Part shown: one piece after another, positions 22,745 through 30,371 of the stretch | Position numbering within the stretch: the first letter of the stretch is position 1 | Layout of the letters: every line of letters begins with the position of its first letter | Assembly (NCBI GenBank): GCA_945861975.1 | Contig: CAMAXD010000017.1 | Coordinates: 1-34,748, forward strand | Direction of reading: 5' to 3' | Source: Candidatus Kuenenia stuttgartensis | GTDB lineage: Bacteria > Planctomycetota > Planctomycetia > Planctomycetales > Planctomycetaceae | DNA: 34,748 nucleotides | Notes under the pieces: model-generated | The model's database searches: none | The model's input: the letters and a program-made list of their open reading frames with translations, nothing else | Told to the model about the DNA's origin: nothing | Position numbers and translations under genes: made by a program

Positions 22745-24757
22745 ATGCTTGTTCCTGAACGATTCGTAGTATCGCTCAAAAAGAGCCGACTTACCGGACT
22801 CGCGCTGATCCTTTCCTGTGGTTCCGGAATCCTCGCTCAGGAGTCTGAAACACCGACGGACGCGAATTCAGAGTCAGCCGCGGCTTCGGCGGCTTCGATT
22901 GCGATTGCTCCGGACCTCTATCAGTTCCCACCCTCGACCCCTGAAGAGCTTCTGCGAGCCGCACGGACAACTCTGCGTTTCGATCGAGTTGGTGACTCGC
23001 GTGCGTTTCTGAGACGCATTCTGGAACTTCAGTTGGGCGACACCGAGCTTACTGAGCTCCGACGCAAGGCAGGAATCGACGTATTCCTCGAACTGCGTCA
23101 GGATAGCCGTCTGCAACCAGAAGCCGAGCAGCTCCTTAAATCGATCAATGCGGCCAGCAAGGCGAGGACACGAACGGCAGAGGAACTAACCGAGTTCGTC
23201 AAGAATCTGTCGGTGCCAGGCTCAGTCGGGGAGAATGCGGCCACTGAACTGCTTACGGCTGGCGACGCCGCTGTTCCCGTACTGCTGAATGCCGACGAAA
23301 GCACCGAAGCCGGACAGCTTGCGAATAAGCTTTTGAGCACACAGGCTGCTTCGCTCAAGTACGCATACTTGAAGGAACTACCTGCCGCCGATTCCACAAC
23401 GAAAACAAGACTCCTGGGATTGATCGGTCACAGTGGTGACTCGAATTTGGCGATCTACCTGTTGCGATGGCAGTTTGATTCAGGACTGGATTCAAGTATT
23501 TCTGAGGCCGCTCGGGATGCTATCAGGCATCTGCGTGCCCCCGAGAGCTCAATCGAATCGTCAACGCAGGCTGTCGAGCATTTGCTGACGACAGCAGAAT
23601 CGCTGATCAGCACAGGGCACAAGCGATTTGCGTCGTTGGACTCGTCATCACTCGCAACCACGGCTGCCGAATCGTCGCCATCTGTGCTGCCGTTGCTGGA
23701 GCAGGACATCAGGATCATCGCGTTTCAGAAAGAATCGAACGCGGCTCAATCCTATCTGAGATCTCTTGAGATCGGTGAGATCGAAGCGGACAACTCGAAA
23801 AATTACGCCACGGCACTGACAGACGCAAAGGCCCGAGTTAAAGCGGCCACCGAACAATTGGAAGCTGGTGTTGCAGAAAGGCAGTCTCTGCTGAAAAGCC
23901 TCCAGTCATCGGCAATCACGAGAACCGATGAACTCGCCAGGAATCATCTCACCGATGCGTTAACGCTCGACCCAAATAACGCCAAAGCCCGTCTTCTGAT
24001 GATGGTCGTGACGGCCTCTGCAGCAGAACCGGCTCCGGAGTCAGGTGCCGAGGCTCCTCCGGAAGTGACGAACGATGATCTTCTGAACGCTCTGGAAGTT
24101 GTCCTGGATCTCCAGTGTTTTGACGCCGCGGCTAGCTTCCTGAGAGCCTTCCCCAAGAACTCAGCAGACTCGGCCTTCAACTCCCGGGCTCCACGAGTCC
24201 TGAGCGAGGCATTAAAAAGTCCCGATGCCAGGGTTCGAACTCTGGCCGCCAGAATTGCTCGCACACGTTTCTCAGGACAGTGCAGCAGTTCAACCGTTGC
24301 CCGTACATTTTTGGCGGCGAAAAACGGAAGTTTGAAGTCTGAGATCGTGATCGTGAGTCCCGACGACAGTCAATTGCGTACGTTGCAGGCCGTCTTTCAG
24401 GATGCGGGATTCACGGCCGATATTGCAGAGACTGGTCCTGATGGATTTCAACTGGCAGCATCGCAGCTGAACTGCGAACTATTTGTGTTGCAGGCTGAGT
24501 CGCCAATCTGGCCGATGGCCACAACTGTGGCCAATCTTCGGGCCGACGTGAGAACTCGCAACACACCTGTCGTGATTATCGGACACCCAAGGTCCCAGGA
24601 TCGTGTCGCAGCTCTCGCTGACATTTATGACGGTGTCTGGTTTATTTCGGAACCAGCCGGAACCGAATCACTGCTCAGCAAAATGGCTCAGACGAACATT
24701 CCTCCGGCCGCGCTGACTGCCGAGGATCGTGCAGCGATAAAGGCACTCGCTGAGTAA
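22745..24757 (+). CDS. Exported helical-repeat protein with C-terminal receiver-like domain lacking phosphorylation residues
   Basis: The protein has 670 aa. The N-terminus (KKSRLTGLALILSCGSGILAQ) is a signal peptide. The middle is Ala/Leu/Ser-rich and helical, resembling HEAT/TPR-type repeats (for example NHLTDALTLDPNNAKARLLMM, and AARTTLRFDRVGDSRAFLRR). Residues ~533-655 have the strand-helix pattern of a response-regulator receiver domain: EIVIVSPDDSQLRTLQAVF with the acidic pair at 540-541, CELFVLQAESPIWPM, TPVVIIGHP, and GVWFISEPAG. At the phospho-acceptor position Gln583 replaces Asp; the Thr/Ser after strand 4 is Gly, and the strand-5 Lys is Glu. It therefore cannot be phosphorylated in the usual way, and the location is periplasmic. 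The function is unknown; a protein-interaction module is the likely guess. Confidence 0.75.
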   Translation: MLVPERFVVSLKKSRLTGLALILSCGSGILAQESETPTDANSESAAASAASIAIAPDLYQFPPSTPEELLRAARTTLRFDRVGDSRAFLRRILELQLGDTELTELRRKAGIDVFLELRQDSRLQPEAEQLLKSINAASKARTRTAEELTEFVKNLSVPGSVGENAATELLTAGDAAVPVLLNADESTEAGQLANKLLSTQAASLKYAYLKELPAADSTTKTRLLGLIGHSGDSNLAIYLLRWQFDSGLDSSISEAARDAIRHLRAPESSIESSTQAVEHLLTTAESLISTGHKRFASLDSSSLATTAAESSPSVLPLLEQDIRIIAFQKESNAAQSYLRSLEIGEIEADNSKNYATALTDAKARVKAATEQLEAGVAERQSLLKSLQSSAITRTDELARNHLTDALTLDPNNAKARLLMMVVTASAAEPAPESGAEAPPEVTNDDLLNALEVVLDLQCFDAAASFLRAFPKNSADSAFNSRAPRVLSEALKSPDARVRTLAARIARTRFSGQCSSSTVARTFLAAKNGSLKSEIVIVSPDDSQLRTLQAVFQDAGFTADIAETGPDGFQLAASQLNCELFVLQAESPIWPMATTVANLRADVRTRNTPVVIIGHPRSQDRVAALADIYDGVWFISEPAGTESLLSKMAQTNIPPAALTAEDRAAIKALAE

Positions 24758-24805
24758 GCTAAGCTACTGCAACGTCGGGGAAATCAGACAGTCCGAAGGT
24801 ATGAT

Positions 24806-24964
24806 TCAGACGTTCGGCCCCTTCAGCAGGCAGTAACCAATAGCGATCGCAAAGACCAGCATGATGCTGTAGTCCTGCGGAGACAGATGATCCAACTTGT
24901 AATTCAGGATCCTCTGAATCTGCATCGCCCAATGCTGCAAACCAGAAACTATGCTGAGAAACAT
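24806..24964 (-). CDS. Small single-TM membrane protein (52 aa), not in ORF track
   Basis: Minus-strand ATG at 24964 to TGA at 24806. The product begins MFLSIVSGLQHWAMQIQRIL, continues NYKLDHLSPQDYS and ends in one hydrophobic helix (IMLVFAIAIGYCLLKG) and PNV. The amphipathic N-terminus plus a C-terminal TM is a typical small membrane-protein layout. The upstream SD is weak (ACAGG ~11 nt before ATG), and the gene stands alone, convergent with the 670-aa gene. The frame has no rare-looking stretch and reads as protein, not noise, but conservation is untested. Confidence 0.5.
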   Translation of the reverse strand: MFLSIVSGLQHWAMQIQRILNYKLDHLSPQDYSIMLVFAIAIGYCLLKGPNV

Positions 24965-25160
24965 GACAAGATGCCTGTAAGAAAAGTCCGGAGACGGACT
25001 AACCTGGAAAGCGGATCTTCCCGAATACAGATCTAGTCTTGGTCATGGGATCGGCCCTGCGGAGAGAGCCAGAAGATTTCCCGACAGGGTCGCCGACAAC
25101 GGTGTCTGGTTGCATGGGAAATGACGATCCACCGAATTGTAACGGACCGATCAAAAGGCC

Positions 25161-27173
25161 TCAGTCACCAAAGACGATCGACCTACCTTTCCAGTCTGTG
25201 CTGGATGTGGCTTCCGCTGCGAACTGTGCTTCGGCTCTTACCGTTGCAGTGAACAACCGCGATCTGGATGCCACCAGCACCGGCAGCATCTCAATCGGCA
25301 TTGAACGAGTCAGGTTCAGGATGGAGGGCTGCTGATCTACTCCACCGTTGATCATCGGGGCAATCGCGATTTCGACTGGCGGTTCGTACAGCGATGCCAG
25401 CAGCACGATCGTCTCAACCCCGGACCGAGCACGCAGCCTCAGTTCTTGCAACTTGGGGCACTCCTGACGCACAATCTGGATAGCTCGTCGAATATCCCAG
25501 ACTCGCATCTCATCAACCGTCATGCCCAGCAACTGAAACCGGCGACGAATCTGGATCTGTTTGGCTTCGTTACCGAGCCATGCCCCGCGGCCTGCACCTC
25601 GCGGAGCAGTCACAGCCTGCGCCTGAACAGGAGGCAGATCCACATTCACACTGCCCTTCTCCGAATCAGAGTTCAGTTCGACCACAAGTTCCAGCGACGT
25701 AATCTCCTTCAGCGATTGACCATGAGGGACGCTGACGTCGACGGACAGAGAAACATGCGGTTCACTGTCGAAGTTGAGTCGGTGCACATCCTGCACATCT
25801 CCTTCAGAGATTTGCTCAACGTGAACCCTATTTGAGATCGCGGCGCTATCCATCTGCGGCCACGCTCGAAAGCTGCGATCCAGTAACCGAGTTCCAAATC
25901 CATTCAAAAGCGTCTCCTGAGTCTTCAGCACTTCTCCGACCGATAGTGGTGTGGCAGCAGGAACAAACAACTCATCAACTCGAGTATTGATTTCGTCGGC
26001 AGGAGTCTGTCCCAGCACTTTCAACTGTTCGGGCTGAAAATATCTGACCGCCGTTTTATCAATCATGGACATGTCGTCTTTGAGGAAGCGATTAAACCAG
26101 CGAAACGCATGAATATGCAGCTCCTGAGTGTCGGAGTGCGGACCTTCGGTGATTTGCAGGCCCAGATTCTTATCAGCATCCAGCAACCGATAGATGTGCC
26201 GCACCTGACGATGAATGTCGACAACTCCTTCCAGCGGAAAAATTGTGTCTTTGTCGGTGTTGGAAATCAGCAGCGGTCGAGGAGCAACCAGCGCAGCGAC
26301 TTTTGCGTAATCCCACCGATAGGTGTTAACCATGAACATGCAGTCGCAATGACCTTCGACGCAGCCATTCACCACATGATCACGCAGCGATGTAATTCCA
26401 GCGACTGGAACAGCACAGCGAATGCGTTCATCAAGTGCGGAGATCCACCAACTGTAGGCACCGCCACCGGACCGACCTGTGACGCCAATTCTGGTCGCAT
26501 CCACTTCCGGACGAGTCTCAAGATAATCCAGCGACCGAATACAGTTCCACGCTTCGACTCCCGCCGGCGTGTAGCCGCGGGAGTTCCACCACCAGCGATT
26601 CATCTTGTAGGTGCCATGATGAATCCCCTCAATCTCGCCCAATTGCAGAGTATCAATGATCAGGCAGTTGTACCCGTTGCGGGCGAACCAGCTTCCGTGA
26701 TAGTGATAATGAGTCTTATTGCCGTAACTGACGCCGTCCTTTTTGACCTGTCCGTGACCGCAAACATACAGAATTGTGGGCAGTGGTTTATCAGCGTTCT
26801 TTGGTCGGTAGAAATTACCTGTGACGTAGAGCCCTGGCATGGACTGAAAGTGAACTCGTTCGACAACGAATTCCGCCTCGTCCGTCGTTCCCTCTACCAC
26901 AGGCTGCAGCGGCGTCTTCGCCGGCAGCGGATTCAGCCCAAGCATATCGAATAGTTGTTCTCGCAACTTCGGCTTTGCTTCATTCCATTCTGCCGCCGAC
27001 TGGAACTGAGACAATTCGTTCGCTTGTTCAAGTTTGCTGACTTCTGATTCGAAGTAAGCAGCAAGTTCGGGATTCTCGCGAAGTGACCAATCCTGAGCCC
27101 TGGCCGACACACTCACCGAAAAGGTTATGAGATAAATCAGCAGGGCCACGACAGAGAATGAGCAGCGTCGCAT
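25161..27173 (-). CDS. Exported alpha/beta hydrolase, acetyl-xylan-esterase/prolyl-oligopeptidase-like
   Basis: I prefer the ATG at 27173 (GGAG 8 nt upstream), which immediately precedes the signal peptide (RRCSFSVVALLIYLITFSVSVSARA). It gives 670 aa instead of the 688 in the ORF track. The catalytic core shows LPTILYVCGHGQ, then the nucleophile elbow GVTGRSGGGAYSWW (Ser235 in trimmed numbering), an acid candidate in LLISNTDKDTIFPLEG, and a histidine in EGPHSDTQELHIHAFRWFNRFL. This fits the dienelactone/AXE1-like esterase superfamily. The C-terminal ~250 residues (from about VDELFVPAAT) form a separate beta-rich region of unknown role. An exported carbohydrate esterase is plausible, but the substrate cannot be read. 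It is not obviously in an operon. Confidence 0.87.
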   Translation of the reverse strand: MRRCSFSVVALLIYLITFSVSVSARAQDWSLRENPELAAYFESEVSKLEQANELSQFQSAAEWNEAKPKLREQLFDMLGLNPLPAKTPLQPVVEGTTDEAEFVVERVHFQSMPGLYVTGNFYRPKNADKPLPTILYVCGHGQVKKDGVSYGNKTHYHYHGSWFARNGYNCLIIDTLQLGEIEGIHHGTYKMNRWWWNSRGYTPAGVEAWNCIRSLDYLETRPEVDATRIGVTGRSGGGAYSWWISALDERIRCAVPVAGITSLRDHVVNGCVEGHCDCMFMVNTYRWDYAKVAALVAPRPLLISNTDKDTIFPLEGVVDIHRQVRHIYRLLDADKNLGLQITEGPHSDTQELHIHAFRWFNRFLKDDMSMIDKTAVRYFQPEQLKVLGQTPADEINTRVDELFVPAATPLSVGEVLKTQETLLNGFGTRLLDRSFRAWPQMDSAAISNRVHVEQISEGDVQDVHRLNFDSEPHVSLSVDVSVPHGQSLKEITSLELVVELNSDSEKGSVNVDLPPVQAQAVTAPRGAGRGAWLGNEAKQIQIRRRFQLLGMTVDEMRVWDIRRAIQIVRQECPKLQELRLRARSGVETIVLLASLYEPPVEIAIAPMINGGVDQQPSILNLTRSMPIEMLPVLVASRSRLFTATVRAEAQFAAEATSSTDWKGRSIVFGD

Positions 27174-27276
27174 CAGCGTCTCCACGATCGTCCGGTTCAA
27201 CGAAACAGGGTCGTGACAAAATGCCACGGCCCTGAAAGTTTCAATCGGATTTCACTCAGACGCAAGCGACTGGAGA

Positions 27277-27489
27277 TTATCGGCGAAAGATCCCCCGCGA
27301 TACACCAGTCGATCGCTGACTTGAAGCACGCTGGTAGAAGTTTGAAGTTCGAGTCCGCAGATGATATCGAGCGGCCACACTATTGGTCGCATCTGACAGC
27401 ACGGACAGGTCCCATGTCATCGCGGATCCGGCACACAGTGTTACCATCAGTGCAACGCCCAGAATTCGTCGTACGTTTCGAGCAGTCAT
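27277..27489 (-). CDS. Possible small exported protein (70 aa), low confidence
   Basis: The ATG at 27489 has AAAGGTG 5 nt upstream and opens with a plausible signal peptide (MTARNVRRILGVALMVTLCAGSAM). The remaining ~45 residues look like non-coding translation, with no motif. It may be a real short gene, a remnant with a frameshifted tail, or chance. Confidence 0.3.
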   Translation of the reverse strand: MTARNVRRILGVALMVTLCAGSAMTWDLSVLSDATNSVAARYHLRTRTSNFYQRASSQRSTGVSRGIFRR

Positions 27490-27840
27490 CGCAGCACCTT
27501 TGTTCGTTCGGTTCTGTAAAAAATTAGTCTCGGGTTGCGCTGAATACTACACGGTCTGTTCGACAAGTCTCACGATCTTTGTTGAGCCGGAACTGTAATC
27601 TCTCAAACCTTGCGCGAACGTGTCGCAGGTCTGAGAAAGTATGATTTGTTGCCGAACGGCATCTACCGGGAGTTACCCAGCAGAAAGTCCGTGTTTTCCG
27701 AGGAGTTGCCGGTTGTCAACCTGTGGAGAAGCCGCGGAATCTGCAACACTGTAGTTACAGCGGGGCTCCAGGGACTTCAGGGTTCGGCAAGGGCTGGCTT
27801 TGGCCCATCGTTTTCGGTTTTATTTCAAACTGTCCACATC
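27490..27840. other. Gene-free stretch before the MBL-fold gene
   Basis: The ORF track extends the MBL ORF back to 27610, but residues before the ATG at 27841 show no family match. I see no RNA gene or repeat here; it probably holds the MBL promoter. Confidence 0.5.
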
Positions 27841-28581
27841 ATGCGTCTGATTTTTCTGGGAACCGGTGGCTACCACCCCAATGAGCGACGACATACCGCC
27901 AGCCTGCTGCTGCCGGAGCTGGGTATTGCGTTGGATGCGGGAACTGGCTTTTTTCGCCTGCCTGCCCACCTGAAAACCTCAACTCTTGATGTGTTCCTGA
28001 CTCATGCTCACCTCGATCACGTCTGCGGACTGACATTCATTCTGGTGCCCATGCTGCGAGGTGAAATCTCCCGAGTTCGTGTATTTGGACTTCACACCAC
28101 ACTTGAGGCTGTGAAGACTCACTTGCTGGCGAATGAGATGTTTCCTGTGCTGCCGGATTTTGAGTGGGTTGAGCTGGATACAGTTTCAGAGGTCCCTGTG
28201 GCGGATGGCGGACATCTGCTCTGGACACCACTTGTTCATCCGGGAGGCTCCGCTGGTTTTCGCATCGACTGGCATGATCGGTCCATAGCTTACATTACCG
28301 ACACAACGGCTCCAGGAGATTACTGCGAATTCATCAGAGGCGTCGACCTGCTGATTCACGAGTGCTATTTCCCGGATGAGCTGAACGACTGGGCTCAAAA
28401 AACCGGCCACAGCTGTGCAACGCCGGTGGCCTTGCTGGCCAAACAGGCCAACGTCCGTGAACTGTTCTTGATTCACGTCGATCCACAACGACCAGACGAT
28501 GATCCCGTCGGCCTGCCCGCTATCCGTGAGATCTTCCCCAACACGCATCTCGCCGAAGACCTGCTGGAGATTGAATTCTGA
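27841..28581 (+). CDS. MBL-fold metallo-hydrolase (RNase Z-like)
   Basis: Trimmed to the ATG at 27841, the protein has 246 aa, starting MRLIFLGTGGYHPNERRHTA, which is the canonical first strand of this superfamily. The dinuclear metal motif HAHLDH is at residues 55-60. Further ligands are suggested by TPLVHPGGSAGFRI, ITDTTAPGDY and GHSCATPVALLAKQANVRELFLIHVDP. It resembles small cytosolic phosphodiesterase/RNase Z-like members. There is no signal peptide, so it is probably cytoplasmic, unlike most neighbours. No strong SD precedes 27841. The substrate is unknown. Confidence 0.88.
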   Translation: MRLIFLGTGGYHPNERRHTASLLLPELGIALDAGTGFFRLPAHLKTSTLDVFLTHAHLDHVCGLTFILVPMLRGEISRVRVFGLHTTLEAVKTHLLANEMFPVLPDFEWVELDTVSEVPVADGGHLLWTPLVHPGGSAGFRIDWHDRSIAYITDTTAPGDYCEFIRGVDLLIHECYFPDELNDWAQKTGHSCATPVALLAKQANVRELFLIHVDPQRPDDDPVGLPAIREIFPNTHLAEDLLEIEF

Positions 28582-28721
28582 AAGCGGTTTCGCTCTGAAA
28601 ATCTCTCTCAGCATGCTCAGTGCACCACCCGGAAAGCATCGGCCTACCATTTATGGTCCATTTCACTGCACACCCAAACGCCGCCAGAGTTGCACTCCAG
28701 CGTCACCAAACTCTGCGATTC

Positions 28722-28748
28722 AACTCCGTGTTCTCTGTGACCTCTGTG
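28722..28748. repeat. Three tandem 9-bp units (CTCTGTG-type)
   Basis: The units AACTCCGTG, TTCTCTGTG and ACCTCTGTG run head to tail and translate on the minus strand as HRGHREH. I recall longer arrays of the same CACAGAGNN nonamer in many unrelated bacteria, often misannotated as short proteins. It lies in a 247-bp gap between convergent genes. Confidence 0.6.
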
Positions 28749-28828
28749 GTCAATCTTCGCACTCCGACACATCATCCGAAGCAAAGGGTTCTCACTCGGA
28801 GAGCTCACGCTCTGCCGCTCGCCAATTG

Positions 28829-30265
28829 CTAAATCAGAATGTCGTGCAGAACTTCGCCGTGGACATTCGTCAGACGTCGCTGGATACCGTTGTGGTAATA
28901 GGTCAGCCGCTCGTGGTCGATTCCCAGCAGATGCAGCACCGTCGCGTGGTAGTCGTACCAATGCACCGGCTTTTCAACAGCCTTCCAGCCGATCTCGTCC
29001 GTGGCTCCGTAGGCCACCCCATGCTTCAGACCGGCTCCTGCCATCCAGATGGAGAACCCATACATGTTATGATCACGACCCGTACCGACCTGATCGGCAC
29101 CGGATTGCGTAAACGGTGTTCTCCCAAACTCGGAGGTACACAGGATCAAAGTATCCTCCAACATCCCGCGCTGGCGCAGATCCTTCAGCAGTGCCGCGAC
29201 AGGCTGATCGAGTCGGCCGGCTTCACGCGTGTGATTCTCCTTCACGTCTTCGTGGCCGTCCCAGTTAATCCGCGGAGAACCAAACGAGCCACCGGAAAAC
29301 AACTGCACGAAACGAACGCCCTTCTCCAGAAGTCGGCGAGCCAGCAAACAGCGGCTGCCGAAATCAGACGTCTCCTCCTTATCGAGGCCATACATCAGAC
29401 GAGTCGCTTCCGTCTCCTGTTTGAGATCAGTCACATCAGGAACAGCCAGTTGCATCTTCGCAGCCAGCTCGTAACTCTTCATTCTCGCCAATAACGCATC
29501 TTCAGTTCCGGTGACCGCCAGATGTCGGCGATTAATCTCTTCCAGAAGCTTACGGCTGGCCAGATCAGAGCCAGCAGGAAGCTCACGCGACGGAAAGAGA
29601 TCGTAAATCGGCGGCCCCTGACTCTGAAAAGTCACGCCCTGATGTTGAGCGGGCAAAAAACCATTTGACCAGTTGATCGTGCCTCCAGCAGGAAGACCTC
29701 GTCCGTCCGGCAAAACAACATACGAAGGAAGCTCGTCCGTTTCACAGCCAAGGCCATATGAAACCCACGACCCCATCACAGGAAAACCATTGAGCCGAAA
29801 GCCGGTGTTCTCTTCAAAAGTCGCAGGCGTGTGGTTCGCTGACTCTGCAACCATGGACCGAACCACGGTGAGTTCATCGGCAACCTCGGCGATATGAGGA
29901 AACAGATCAGAAACCCACAGCCCACTCTGTCCACGCTGCTTGAACTCCCAGTCATTCTTTCGAATCAATCCGACCTGGTTGAAAAACGTCGCAGGTCGTT
30001 CTTCAGACTGCAACGATTTCCCATGAAACTTCTCCAGTTCCGGCTTGTAGTCGAATGAGTCGATATGGCTCACTCCGCCACACAGACACAGATGGATAAC
30101 GCGCTTCGCCTTCATAGGAAGATGAGGTGTTCCTTTCGCCTCGGCCGGAACAGCATCAGCTCTCGCAATGTGATCCCTCATCAGCAATGAAGTGAAAGCA
30201 GCACCGGTAAGTGAAGCGGTGGAAAAATCGAGCACTCGACGTCGAGAGATTCCGGCTGTTTCCAT
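28829..30265 (-). CDS. DUF1501 family Tat-exported protein
   Basis: Trimmed to the ATG at 30265 (SD GAGGT 5 nt upstream), the protein has 478 aa. It starts METAGISRRRVLDFSTASL, a twin-arginine signal. The ORF-track start at 30394 lies inside the end of the upstream gene and reads through a repeat hairpin, so it is unlikely. DUF1501 motifs include VIHLCLCGGVSHIDSFDYKP, WVSDLFPHIAEVADELTVVR, LARRLLEKGVRFVQLF, WDGHEDVKENH, LILCTSEFGRTPFTQ and a final GIDHERLTYYHNG. It is paired with the PSD1 cytochrome directly upstream, the conserved planctomycete arrangement, which suggests a joint periplasmic or surface function that is still unproven. Confidence 0.93.
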   Translation of the reverse strand: METAGISRRRVLDFSTASLTGAAFTSLLMRDHIARADAVPAEAKGTPHLPMKAKRVIHLCLCGGVSHIDSFDYKPELEKFHGKSLQSEERPATFFNQVGLIRKNDWEFKQRGQSGLWVSDLFPHIAEVADELTVVRSMVAESANHTPATFEENTGFRLNGFPVMGSWVSYGLGCETDELPSYVVLPDGRGLPAGGTINWSNGFLPAQHQGVTFQSQGPPIYDLFPSRELPAGSDLASRKLLEEINRRHLAVTGTEDALLARMKSYELAAKMQLAVPDVTDLKQETEATRLMYGLDKEETSDFGSRCLLARRLLEKGVRFVQLFSGGSFGSPRINWDGHEDVKENHTREAGRLDQPVAALLKDLRQRGMLEDTLILCTSEFGRTPFTQSGADQVGTGRDHNMYGFSIWMAGAGLKHGVAYGATDEIGWKAVEKPVHWYDYHATVLHLLGIDHERLTYYHNGIQRRLTNVHGEVLHDILI

Positions 30266-30319
30266 GTTTGACCTCATCAGATTGCTCAGTAATTGGCATA
30301 AGATGTATTGCTTGAATCC

Positions 30320-30340
30320 CCCCTGAGCCTGTCTCAGGGG
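30320..30340. repeat. 8-bp perfect hairpin CCCCTGAG-n5-CTCAGGGG
   Basis: The arms 30320-30327 and 30333-30340 flank a CCTGT loop. It belongs to the CCCTGAGCCTGTC.. type of interspersed hairpin that I recall in many bacterial genomes. It sits in the gap between the PSD1 gene stop and the DUF1501 start and could act as a processing or stability element in their shared transcript. Confidence 0.65.
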
Positions 30341-30371
30341 CCTGCGGGCTTTTGCACCACTTACCAATCGA

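Noticed and set aside
24228-24245. CCAGGGTTCGAACTCTGG resembles a tRNA T-arm
   Set aside because: It lies inside a well-supported coding frame, and no acceptor stem, D-arm or anticodon arm can be built around it.
27610-27840. N-terminal extension of the MBL ORF in the track
   Set aside because: The canonical MBL first strand starts at the ATG at 27841; the upstream translation shows no family similarity.
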